From Lophium mytilinum (taxonomy: Eukaryota; Ascomycota; Dothideomycetes; Mytilinidiales; Mytilinidiaceae), in the NCBI GenBank assembly GCA_010093605.1, contig MU004184.1, forward strand, positions 577,897 through 641,896: a stretch of DNA of 64,000 bases. Reading direction: 5' to 3'. The notes beneath the pieces are model-generated. The model saw nothing but the letters and a program-made list of their open reading frames with translations. It was not told where the DNA came from and did not search any database. The translations under genes and the position numbers were made by a program. Shown here one piece after another: positions 35,197 through 46,093 of the stretch; the first letter of the stretch is position 1, and the number at the start of each line of letters is the position of its first letter.

Positions 35197-35646
35197 GCAA
35201 AGAAGGGCAAGAAGGATAAAAAGACTTTGACACCGTTTTCACCGGCGCCTCCACCGCCGCTTGAGCTACCAACCGAGTGGGAAGCTATTTCCCTACCGTC
35301 TTCACCTCCGAAGAAACCGACAGCGAAGAAGGGTGGGAAAGGTAGAAGCGCTTCACCACCGTCTCAACCATCACCTCCGCGGCCGCTTATGCCGACTACC
35401 AAGTGCGAGGTCAGTCCACCGCCGTCTTCACTCCTTAAGATACCCAAAGAAAAGCAGGAGGGTAAGGAAAATAAGAAGGGCAAGAAGGGGAAAAGGACTC
35501 GACCGCCGTCTTTACCGCCGCTTCCATGGCTGCCTGAGCTGTCTGTCAAGTACGAAGCCGTTGAGCTTCCCGCCGAGTCCCGATTTAGGCTAACACGATA
35601 CAACCTACGGCCTCGACTATTGAATGAGCGTCTAGAGACTTTATGA

Positions 35647-36468
35647 AAGACTCAAACTGCTATATTGTTTCCATGTTCGTATCACTGTTCTGCAGACAGT
35701 TGTATCCCTAAGACGGCATGTCCTCAAGACAGCATATTCTTCAGATAGTATTTTCTTGCACAGCCATAGTCGTACGATCAGCTATAGTCTTAAGACGGTG
35801 GCGTCTCAAGATGGGGACGTTCTCCTGACAGTTGCGCTCTCCTCAAGGTCGACCCGTCTCGTAACAGTTATATTCTCAGGATATGCTTTTATAATCAGAA
35901 GCCACTATGCCTCACTATTTTCTGAAGTTTCTTTGTTATTTGCCTCTGAATAGTACGCCTTAATAATAATAAAGAGTCTAGCTTCAGAAAACATTAGAAC
36001 CTATTAGCCACTCACAGCTATACCTTTGCATAGATAATAAAGCAGCGCAGACCATCCTCAGGCATGACATATCAGAGGGTAAGCTTACTCGAAACTTAGG
36101 GCCCTGAAACGGGAGCCTAGGAGGCCTATGAGTTCAAAAATAGTCCCTCCGAGGCAGGGTAAGAACCCTAGTCTCGACAATCTTCTTTCGAATACAGGGC
36201 CTAGAACTGAGGTTCCAGCAAAGCTGCTCAGTCCCCACTCAGGATGCGCCCACCCCAGCACAACCACAGCTCAGGCTGGAGCATGAACAACTCAGCTTGC
36301 TGAACGGGAAAGGAAATTGCTTGGGTGCATATTAGGGTTTCGTACTGCATGTTTCAAGTGTATTTTGAATGAACCTCTCAAGCATTCAAGTATTAGAGAG
36401 TCCCCAAGCAGCAACATCAACACCCTACCCACCCAGCCATCGCTCAAAATATGAGCAGCCAACCACGC
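35647..36468. other. Intergenic region with degenerate minisatellite
   Basis: 822 bp between converging genes; the left part holds the minisatellite listed separately, the rest has no recognisable content. Confidence 0.55.
35688..35886 (+). repeat. Degenerate minisatellite, about 16-18 bp period
   Basis: Roughly twelve imperfect copies of a unit like TCTCAAGACAGCATAT can be aligned by eye (for example CCCTAAGACGGCATGT, CCTCAAGACAGCATAT, TCTTAAGACGGTGGCG, TCTCAAGATGGGGACG). Copies differ mostly by substitutions and 1-2 nt length changes. Position: 3' flank of the frame-broken membrane protein gene. Confidence 0.65.
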
Positions 36469-37503
36469 CTAATACATCACCTTGAAGTTCAAGAAATGCT
36501 GCCATTCCTTATACGTCTCCTCCCACGCCTCATCCCACTCCACCATCGCATCCTTCTCGCTCCACCCCAGCATCGCCCGCGCAATAGCCTCGCCAAACAG
36601 CCGGTGCAGCTCGAAACACGCCGTCTCGGGTCCTGGATGCGCCCACTTGAACGGGTGCGTGAACGCCGAGCTCAGCTCAACCTTGACATGCTTGAGCAGC
36701 GCGTTCTGTGTGCCATGACCTCCAGCTCCATCCTTGCGATTAGCGTTCGGCACAGTTAGTCGTCTGAATTGCAGCAGCGGCGCCACCCATCTTTCCCGTA
36801 GGTTGAGGTGGAGCGGCGATGCTGTGACGTGCACCCACACGCGCAGCGCCTCCAGCCCGACCATCAGCTTCGCGGCTTGCCGGCATAGCTCGGTCCATCT
36901 GGCGAAGTGCTTGGTTCTGAAGTGCGCTAGGTGAGCGTTGTGGGCGTGGCCGTAGGTGGTGTATGTCAGCTCGAGCTTGCGGACCCATGCTGCAGCGCCG
37001 GGCGGGATGTGGGTGAAGAAGTTTGAGAGCCGGGTTGGGGAGGCGGTGTGGATGGTCGTCGCAGCGTAGAAGAGCGGGAGGACCTCGGTGTAGATCCCCT
37101 TGTTCACGAGGAGTAGGGCGTGGAGGGACGTCTTCCAATTTGTGTGGGTGCCGTGGATCCTGATGTACTTGCCCAGTAGGCGGGGCTGGATGAGGGCTTG
37201 GCCGCCCGCGCTCTTCTTGCTGCTGGTGGGATGGTGGTCATCGGAGACTAGGGTTTCCTGGTCGCAGTGGGTGCGGAAGATGCGGTCTTTGCTTCCGAGA
37301 GTTGAGGTTACGCATAGTTTGATGCTTTTGATCGGCTTGGGGCGGAGTTGCGCTTTTGCGGTTGCGAGGGAGAGATCGTTGCCCGGGCGGAAGCAGTAGC
37401 CGTAGATGTAGTTTCGAATCTCGCCGGGGAGATCGAGAAAGCCTGTCCGCGTTTTCTTCGGCGCTGGCATCATGAAATGATCCGAGGATGTTGTTGCTTC
37501 CAC
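36469..37503 (-). CDS. F-box-like fungal protein (DUF7730 type)
   Basis: Single-exon ORF of 344 residues. It begins with a short Ser/Lys-rich region, then FLDLPGEIRNYIYGYCF, the F-box-like helix pair widespread in ascomycete proteins of this class. LLLVNKGIYTEVLPLFYAAT, the second conserved block, lies near residue 135. The remainder is helical with many Trp and His and no catalytic motif. Such proteins are usually annotated as F-box or DUF7730 proteins. Whether this one binds Skp1 and acts as an SCF adaptor is not shown. No introns; no secretion signal. Confidence 0.75.
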   Translation of the reverse strand: MEATTSSDHFMMPAPKKTRTGFLDLPGEIRNYIYGYCFRPGNDLSLATAKAQLRPKPIKSIKLCVTSTLGSKDRIFRTHCDQETLVSDDHHPTSSKKSAGGQALIQPRLLGKYIRIHGTHTNWKTSLHALLLVNKGIYTEVLPLFYAATTIHTASPTRLSNFFTHIPPGAAAWVRKLELTYTTYGHAHNAHLAHFRTKHFARWTELCRQAAKLMVGLEALRVWVHVTASPLHLNLRERWVAPLLQFRRLTVPNANRKDGAGGHGTQNALLKHVKVELSSAFTHPFKWAHPGPETACFELHRLFGEAIARAMLGWSEKDAMVEWDEAWEETYKEWQHFLNFKVMY

Positions 37504-38099
37504 TAGAGATGTGAGAATGATGATAGATATGGCCTAAACGAGATACTCTTTTACTTGGTGATTTGATAGAGGAGGTTGAGATGTCAACTTTCTAGAAGAG
37601 GATGTAGAGAGATGAAGCTGGTGGGGGTGGCTGAAAGTTTGTGACTGTGATGAAGTTCAACCTTGGAAGAGCCAACGTCGAACCGACGGTTCAAAACAGC
37701 TCTGAAAACTTCCCACTTTGACAGATCTGGCCCAACAAAGTGGTTATCGCTGCAGAACACCACCGAAAAGCCTAATCCTTTGCCATTACCAAATCCTATG
37801 CTGTTGTTAGATTCATGTGAGATCCGAAGTTCTTCAAGTTTGTCAATGGTGCCTGTAGCGACATGACCCATTATTGCTGTGAAGCTGAGATGCTTCCGTT
37901 CTGCATAGTTCGCACTTACAGCCTTGGGATTCGAAAACTTGCAGTCGACGTGATGGAGACGTGTCCACGCGGAAGTCTTCTGGATGCTGTTGTCTAAGAC
38001 AAGAGCCGAAGAGGTTCACGCGCACTGGCCACGCCTCGTGGTCACTAGCGCAAACAGCTCAACTTGCAGCTTTCGTCGCTCCGTCATTATCTCAACACC
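37504..38099. other. Divergent intergenic region
   Basis: 596 bp between the F-box-like gene and the small mitochondrial protein gene; both promoters. Nothing else recognised. Confidence 0.5.
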
Positions 38100-39290
<1,191 letters not shown>

Positions 39291-40818
39291 CGTGCGGAAC
39301 ACTCGTAGGGGTAGCGGCTTGTAATTAGATTGGGTCTTATGATTCTCCTACTCTTCTCACATCACCTCCCTTGCCCGCTTACATCTAAATATGTTTTGGC
39401 TGACAATACTGATTGATTCGTTTATGCTCACTTCCTACACTCCCTCGTAGCAAAACTACTATCTACCCTGGATGTAGACATCCATTAGGGAAGGCTAGGC
39501 CAAAGCGAGTATATCGTCGGGCACGCTGTCGCCATAAGTAAGATAGAGACTGCAATGCATTGCCAGCGGTCTGAAAGCATATCGATTCGACTACTGCTAG
39601 GTCTTGAATCTGCAACAGCATACCATCGTCTTGCCACTCTTTCAACGTCGTGCTTAGTTTCAATGTTACCAAATTCCAGTGTCCCGACACCTTAGCCCAT
39701 TCCGATGGCACAGACCTTTAAATTTCATCATTCCTGCTTGCGGCTCGTAATATTGCACGTCTTCAATAGGCTAGAGAGATTCGCGTAAGCTGGATACGGA
39801 GTGATACCACCAACCATATCCTGAGGCAATATGGGAAATATAGAAGTCACCCGCGATGTATCAGAGAACAAGTCCAAGCCGAAGTAGTGGTAATGAATGT
39901 ATTTTAGGGCTGTTGGAAGATATTTTGGCTTTCAAGTGGCAGGCCGCTTTGCACGAGGTAGCCAAGCGTGGAATCAGGTGTGTCCAATTGATTGAAACTG
40001 TTTTGTGAGATAAGGACACCTTCACAGGTATATGGTGAGACGCTTTATGTGTTGGAAATTAGAAATTGCGACACGCGTCGTCTACTTGCTATGTTGCACT
40101 CGGCCCACGCCTGCGCAATGATTTCTTCGCGACAAGCTATGTGTTTTTTAAGACTCTTCTGCTTTTTCTATGAACCGAATGAGACAAATTAGTCCCATGC
40201 TAAGAAGCACGTGTCCGCAGCATTCATGTATATATAGAGAAACAGTTATGACACTATAAGAAATCTCACAGTACATAGCCGAACTACTACTTGGTTCTGT
40301 GCCTGAGCGCCCTGGAAGGGTGTTGGCGATGCTGACAAGGATCGTCCGGGTAAGGCGTTAATTAGAGTTGTGGCGGAGAATTCATTGCTTACCTACAGCC
40401 TCTGATCTGAAAACTCACTACTCGAGCACGCTTACGATATCGCTAAAAGCTTGGAAACGGCAGTAGACTGCATCATGACTGAGCAGCAGAAGAGATCTAA
40501 CTGTCCAGCGCAGTGGTACCACGGAGATAGCGCGTGAAAGGTCGCGGTCGCGGAAGCACCGGCAACTTAGCGCCCTGATGGCCGTGACGTCAACATGGCA
40601 TTTTCTGCTTTCACGTTATGTGCCGGACGCCATCGCGCGGCCTTGGAAGTAGAAGTACTGCTTGTCCTCTCTGGTCAACCTTCATCTCCTTCTTCATCAT
40701 TCATCTTTAATTGACAGCGCAACACCCTCGTGGCTCGTTGCACGCTCACCAGTACACCCATCGCGCCTTGTTTACCCCCTATCACCCTCCTCCCATTCAT
40801 CGCTACCTACCGCCCATC
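39291..40818. other. 1.5-kb intergenic region
   Basis: Between URA6 and the Sfk1-like gene. A minus-strand stretch at about 39720-39915 reads as some 60 codons with plausible protein-like composition but has no start or domain. Nothing else is supported. Confidence 0.45.
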
Positions 40819-41919
40819 ATGTGGGGAATTTCGTATTGGGTCGTGCCCATATTCAGCGCGTTTGTCTGGTTAGCCATGTTATTAGCTATGCTTATAACAT
40901 GGATAACGGAAGGCTCGCCACGCTATGCGTCAATGGAGCCAGGTCAACACATCGCGTGAGCACTCCTGCGCGCCTCCTTTTGATGATGGGGAAAGCTAAC
41001 ATCCAATAGTTATATTTCCGGTATGAAAACTCCTGGGAACTTCCAGTAATAAGGTCTAATATGTGACAAGATGTCGGAGCGCAAGGGCTAAAGCCTCTCT
41101 TCATCGCAATGTCTGTGGTCACGGTCGTCACATTTGATCTCTCCTTCATCCTCGAGAGATGGTTGCGGCACACAGGTCGCCTGACCCACAACACATCGCT
41201 CACCCAGAAGATACTGTCTTTCATTTCAATCATCGCAGCGATCGTTGGCGCCGCTGGTCTCATTCTGCTCTCCATCTTCGATACCCTGCGACATCCTCGT
41301 CTCCACGATATTTTCCTCTGCTTGTTCATGTAAGTTTGTTTGGCATTCCAATAGGAACGCATCTAATATATCTCTCAGTGGCGGCTATATCGTATCCGCG
41401 ATCTTCATTTGCGCCGAGTATCAGCGACTAGGAATCCATTACCGCGAGCACTCGGTTCTGCGCATCTCCTTTTGGCTGAAGTTGACTTTCATCCTCGTCG
41501 AGCTTGCTTTGGCAATTGGTGAGTACATATGTATCGGGTAATCGCACAGCTACTAACCGTCCCCAGCCTTCGGTGTCACTTCCAAGAACGGCCACCGCAA
41601 CGTGGCCGCCGTATTAGAGTGGATCATCGCGCTGATCTACTTCTTCTTCGTGCTGAGCTTCTTCATCGACTTCATGCCAGCCGTCCGAACCAAGCATCAC
41701 CAAAGTCATGAGACCGAAATGGACGTGGCATTGGAGCAGGGAGATTCTCCCACTGGGAGGCTATACCAGGACAGCGCGAGCAATGGAGGCATGAATGGTT
41801 ATACCAATGGTGCCAACGGCTACACCAATGGCTCCAACGGCTATACCAACGGGGCCAATGGCTATGCACCGGGTAACATCAAACCTTTGGAGCCGGTTGT
41901 TCCTTCTCGAAATTTCTAG
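40819..41919 (+). CDS. SFK1: Sfk1/FRAG1/DRAM-family multispan membrane protein
   Basis: Five exons, 40819-40955, 41010-41020 (11 nt), 41071-41329, 41379-41518 and 41567-41919, join in phase to 299 residues. About six membrane helices are visible: VVPIFSAFVWLAMLLAMLIT, FIAMSVVTVVTFDLSFILE, SFISIIAAIVGAAGLILLSI, GGYIVSAIFICAEY, WLKLTFILVELALAI and LEWIIALIYFFFVLSFFI. Order and loops fit the Frag1/DRAM/Sfk1 family. Yeast Sfk1 is a plasma-membrane protein that supports the PI4-kinase Stt4 and lipid asymmetry. The cytosolic tail contains three and a half copies of NGYTNGA/S, then GNIKPLEPVVPSRNF. The 11-nt exon 2 is required for phase. Confidence 0.87.
41794..41868 (+). repeat. 21-bp coding tandem repeat (NGYTNGA/S)
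   Basis: Three full copies and a partial fourth encode Asn-Gly-Tyr-Thr-Asn-Gly-Ala/Ser in the cytosolic tail of the Sfk1-like protein; synonymous differences separate the copies. Confidence 0.9.
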
Positions 41920-42343
41920 AATACAGCTTTTTCTTTTCCTTTGTATCAAATCTGTAGCATTGATGGTCGATTGGCATGACCAGTTCTGGCGTTCCGGCAG
42001 CATTGAGGCATTAACAGTATCTTGTACTTGCGCCTCGGGGATTCAACAGCTGGATTGTATGATTTGTAGAGAGAGAACGAGCATTGCCTCGCAAGAGAAG
42101 CGGGGTTTCAATACAACAAAATTAATAATAAAACCTTTAAACCACTATGTATTACTTTCCATTAACGTGACCATTCGCAAAGAAGTCACTAACTCTTGCA
42201 AATTGATGAGCGTATGCATCACGTGACCATAACAAGGGCGAAATGATTATCCGAGAAGGTCTGTGCGCCACGGTCCATTTCGAAAACCTCAAGCCGACGA
42301 CCTCACCTCAAATCGCAACGACACCCAAGCGACCACCGCCAAA
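41920..42343. other. Intergenic region before eL36
   Basis: 424 bp; 3' flank of the Sfk1-like gene and the eL36 promoter. Nothing specific. Confidence 0.5.
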
Positions 42344-42959
42344 ATGCCAAAGAACCTCAAGCCAAAGAGCGGGCTCGCCGGTACGATACCTCATATCTCA
42401 ATGCCGGCTTTTCTAATCCTATCGCAGTTGGCCTCAACTCGGGACATGCTGTCACCCCCCGCCAGCCCAAGACGAAGCCGTCATACCGAAAGGGTTTCCA
42501 GAGCAAGCGCACACTGTTCGTGAAGGATGTTGTCCGCGAGGTTGCCGGGTACGTTTGCTTCTCTGAACATTTCTGATTCCATTTAGAGAGATTGGTGGTT
42601 GAACAATGGCTAACTTCCTCTTTAACAGGCTTGCACCATAGTGAGTTGCGACCGATACTACCAGACTACCACGGACACCACTGATCAAACCCAGCGAGCG
42701 CCGAGTGATTGAGTTGATCCGCAACAGCAAAGACAAGCGTGCCCGCAAGCTGGCTAAGAAGAGGGTACGCACACACCCATCCTACCCCCTCGAAAACGCT
42801 CTTCCCAAGCCTCCTCCACGACTTACAAAAGGCCCCACATCGCACACATATTTGGAGAGATACTGACAAGCTCCATAGCTCGGGACATTCGGACGCGCGA
42901 AGGCGAAGGTTGAGGAGATGACCAACATCATTGCGGAGGCAAGGCGGGCGGGTCACTAA
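42344..42959 (+). CDS. RPL36: 60S ribosomal protein eL36
   Basis: Five exons, 42344-42380, 42428-42548, 42629-42640 (12 nt), 42695-42764 and 42879-42959, splice in phase to 106 residues. Diagnostic blocks are GLAVGLNSGH, YRKGFQSKRT, VREVAGLAPYERRVIELI and DKRARKLAKKRLGTFGRAK, ending RRAGH. eL36 is a small, highly basic component of the cytosolic large subunit. Four introns in 600 bp is typical for fungal ribosomal protein genes. The 12-nt exon 3 supplies part of the GLAPY segment and cannot be skipped without losing conserved residues. Confidence 0.95.
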
Positions 42960-43789
42960 GCGATGGCTGGCGTGTGGTGTTGCGATGTTTCTCTTACAGC
43001 TTGGTGGATTGATCATGAATTCGATACACTAGAGGGAAATCCTCGAAAAAATTCAACGAAGGCCCACGGGATCTGGACAGTGTTGTAGCCAGGGACCTAT
43101 CATACCCTCAATGTGACCATGTTTCACTTCAGCATCATGGCTGGCAGAGGATTTCCTGCGGCTTGCCTATGAAGGGGATGTGAGGGTATGAGACAAGAAC
43201 GGACTGCACTAGCTTTGATGATGAACTTGGGTTGGGGATGGGCTTTTTTTCTGTGGTTTTGCGTTACCGTGAACAGTGAGCACAAAATATCCAAACATAC
43301 TAGCCCAGTTCAGTCTCCCTCAGGTCCTATCTAGCCAGACATGTTCGAATCTCGAATTTCCGCGACCTCCGACGGATCTCGAAATCCAGATTATCTACAG
43401 CTCAAGTATGTCCAAAACTCCTACCAATGACCACTTACAACATCAAGAACTGCTAGCTACACTACTCGATGTATACGCGTTTACCCACCATGCGGAGGAG
43501 CCAGTGATCACCCAAACTTAATGCTGCTTGGAACTAGAGCTGAATTTACCACTCTACTCACAACACTCATATAACACCTTCACCAGAACTAGATCATGTC
43601 TAGAGAATTAATATCCGTTGAGACACCCCAGACAGTGCTGATTAAGTGTAGACAGACGAGTCTACTAATGCTGCACATACACTGAAACCGCTTCAACGCC
43701 AATTGCACCATCTATGCACTATGAGACGCCCTTCATAACCTCATGATAATTCCTCCGAGCATGCAACCCAATTGTCTTCCTTCTCTACC
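42960..43789. other. Convergent intergenic region
   Basis: 830 bp between eL36 and the Ubx4-like gene; 3' flanks. Short ORFs here have no support. Confidence 0.5.
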
Positions 43790-45393
43790 TCATCTCTTGA
43801 AGAAGCCCTTGCCGAGTATACTCTTCAGCTTGCTCTCCTTATCCGCATTACTGGTATTGCCGCCTCCAGTCTTCTTCATACCAAGAATATTGGTTGAGGG
43901 CTTCTCCTCCGGCCTGTTATCCACCTCCGGCTCTTCGACACGCAAGACTTGAGCCTTTTGCTGCCATTCCTGCTTGAGGACCTTCTTCGACGACCGGACT
44001 TCGTTGCTTGCGTTGTCGTCCCAGAGGAAGGTCAGTATCTCGCGACCCGAGAACCGGAGGTCCTGAACCAGCCGCTGCGGCCCGTCCTTCATAGCGAGTG
44101 GCGCTCCTTTAGGCCCCATGTATCGTAGGTGGAACGATTGTGTCGGGTGCTCCAGCAGATTCCGTACTGAGTCGTACAGAGTGCTGGCCGTGTCGGAGTT
44201 GGAGAAGGACATCATGACCTGACTCTCATCCGGCAGGCGGATACGAAACGTGACGCCTTTTTGAGCATCAGATTTCTGTTTCCGAACCGCTTCTTGCTCG
44301 GCAAGCTCTTTGTCTGATAATAGGCGCGTGTTTTTGCCTCGGTTCTGCAGAGACGCTTGGTGTGCTTTGGCGTGTTCTATGGTTGGAACGTAGTCGGCTT
44401 CGTTGTATGCTCGGCGAGCTGCTTGCGGGGTGGAACTACTAGGGGGAGCGAAGATCTTGATTTCGCCGGACGAGCTGGGTTGCAGTGGTTCACTGCTCGG
44501 CGATGTGATGGGACTGGGTTCTGCTTGTGGAGTGGCTTCCACAGGCTGACTTGTTGCTGTCTGGTCTATTTCCATTGGCTCTGGTGCTACGTTCTCGATG
44601 CCAGCAGCAGGAGCAGGGTCTGCTATTTCAGGTACCTTCTCCTGTTGAACTGGAATTGATGGAGTTGGTTCTGTCGCCCCAACAGTAGCACCACTGGCGC
44701 TGGGTATGCTTGCGGACGGTTCCTCGGCGGGTTTGAAGTACTGCGAGATCTCGGCCATAGCTTCCTCGAGCGGAGTTCCGCTATTCTTGAAGTTCAGTCG
44801 TAACAGGGCTGTTCCGCTATCGAATCCAAGCTGGCTCAAGGTTTGCTGAAGCTCTACAAAGGTGGACCGCTCGCGGTGACCGGGCATCACAGTTATGACA
44901 GGCGTTTCGTAGTTCAGCCTTCCAGAACCGGATCCCGGAATACCGTTCATTTCGGGCACGCCGCGTTGGGTGAAGTTGAGGTTCGCGTCAGATCCACTTT
45001 CGAAGTGTCGCAGGATCTCCCATACTGAGACATTATTGGCGAACTTCTGCGTCAAGCGGACGTTCTTCTCGGATTCGGGCAGCTGGAGAGCTACAGATAT
45101 GACAGTCGGAGATTTGGAAGCTTGTACGAGGTCCAGGCGAGCGCCTCCAGGTAGATTTGCTAGCCGTATCTGCTGAGAGAGTGATACGGGCTTATTATTA
45201 AACCTAGCAATGTCAATACCCTGGCTTTCGTTATAGCATGCTGTGGCGTCACGTACTTCAGAGTGTATAGCTCGGGCCTTAGATTGAACTTGTTGCACGC
45301 CTCGTCCCTCACATCGGTCAAGTATTTGCCCGGCGTAGTGGGAATCCTGGCAGTTCTCGCGGACGGGTGCACGATTACAAGATGAGACGCCAT
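43790..45393 (-). CDS. TUG/ASPL (Ubx4-like) UBX-domain protein
   Basis: Exons 45393-45257 and 45203-43790 (53-nt intron) give 516 residues. The N-terminus, MASHLVIVHPSARTARIPTT, is the TUG ubiquitin-like domain, which continues across the intron (LYTLKFNNKPVSLSQQIRLA). A second ubiquitin-like region (KNVRLTQKF) lies near residue 100. The middle is Pro/Ser/Glu-rich. A UBX domain follows at about residues 365-450 (VTFRIRLPDESQVMMSF, HLRYMGPKGAPLA, LTFLWDD). Proteins of this type (TUG/ASPSCR1 in animals, Ubx4 in yeast) bind and remodel the Cdc48/p97 ATPase. The basic C-terminus GKGFFKR may be a localisation signal. It is divergent from the thioredoxin-PITH gene. Confidence 0.88.
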
Positions 45394-46093
45394 AATGAGC
45401 CCGCGACTTTGTAGGTGGTGAAGAGAGCTACGGCGGCGTGGGCGAAGACGAGGGCTCGGGCACGATTGCAGCCGGGAGCGTGCCTTAAGTGGACGGTCTG
45501 GCAGGCCTCGATAGAGTGGAGGGAGGCGTAGAAGTAGAACAGGGCCCCCAGCAGGTGGTTCTCGGTGTCTGTCAAGCGGAGGCCGGTCAGATTTGCCATT
45601 GGAGGTTGTGGGCAAGACGAGGAGGGACCCCGCAGGCGCGGAGGTATGAGGCTGCGGTGGTTCTATAAACTCACCTGGACGAGGCTGATAGAGACGATGT
45701 AGCTGCACGAACACAATACGGTCCACTGCGTAAGGATAAAGAGTGAGTGTTTTGGTGGTTGACTGCACTGTTGAAGCTACAAATATCCTGGAGCGGCGAT
45801 GCCTTTGCCTGGAGAGCAACCTTGATGACCAGCGAGGCAACAACTCCAACGCATCCCTCCAGCACTGCTTCCTCATCCCGCTCTAGAAGCTTCCAAGCAC
45901 TACCCACGGCTTCACCCTCCTCTAGCGCGTCTGCTCAATTCACTGCTGGATCCCAGAACCCTTCCAGGTTGGAACGAGAGCCACATCTGCAGGGCATTCC
46001 TCCACACGGCGCCCCGCCATCAATAATCGGCAGCGCGACCCACGACCCCAACTCTCCATCCCCGTTTGCGCAACACCAGCAGCTAGCCCAACC
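45394..46093. promoter_or_regulatory. Divergent promoter region Ubx4-like / thioredoxin-PITH
   Basis: 700 bp between start codons on opposite strands. Several open frames cross it but none shows recognisable sequence or consistent splicing. Confidence 0.5.

Larger units (their letters stand above)
33670..35646 (+). pseudogene. Lysine-rich single-pass membrane protein with fungal WSGV/TLTTAMGP domain; frame broken at an A9 run
   Basis: Exon 1 33670-34368 and exon 2 from 34446 join in phase (GTAAGC donor, GCTAAC branch site, ATACAG acceptor). As written the frame stops at 35219 (490 residues). Residues about 10-190 form a globular domain with QVLWSGVPYGVAQKWADEH, MQTLTTAMGPLMD, TNYQAIEEPI and RIEMVHPTVKGAENFSYQ. 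I have seen this in fungal hypothetical proteins; the W-S-G...TL-T order recalls ADP-ribosyl-cyclase-like folds, but the catalytic Glu position reads Thr, so function is unproven. Then come a Lys-rich stretch, a membrane helix (VAGLILLVLLVALIQCALCA) and a Pro-rich tail. At 35120-35128 nine A's separate this frame from an equally long downstream frame (KKAEKKAEKK... to 35646). With eight A's they fuse. Sequencing error, slippage or decay are all possible. Confidence 0.6.

Noticed and set aside
37670-37700. Minus-strand GGTTCGAC as another tRNA candidate
   Set aside because: The T stem would be mostly G-U pairs and no upstream A box or acceptor stem fits.
43276-43521. 81-codon plus-strand ORF beyond eL36
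   Set aside because: No homology-like features; lies in the 3' flank between converging genes.
45160-45876. 238-codon minus-strand ORF over the Ubx4-like first exon and promoter
   Set aside because: It uses the wrong frame for the clear TUG-domain exons and reads as Arg/Ser-rich shadow sequence.
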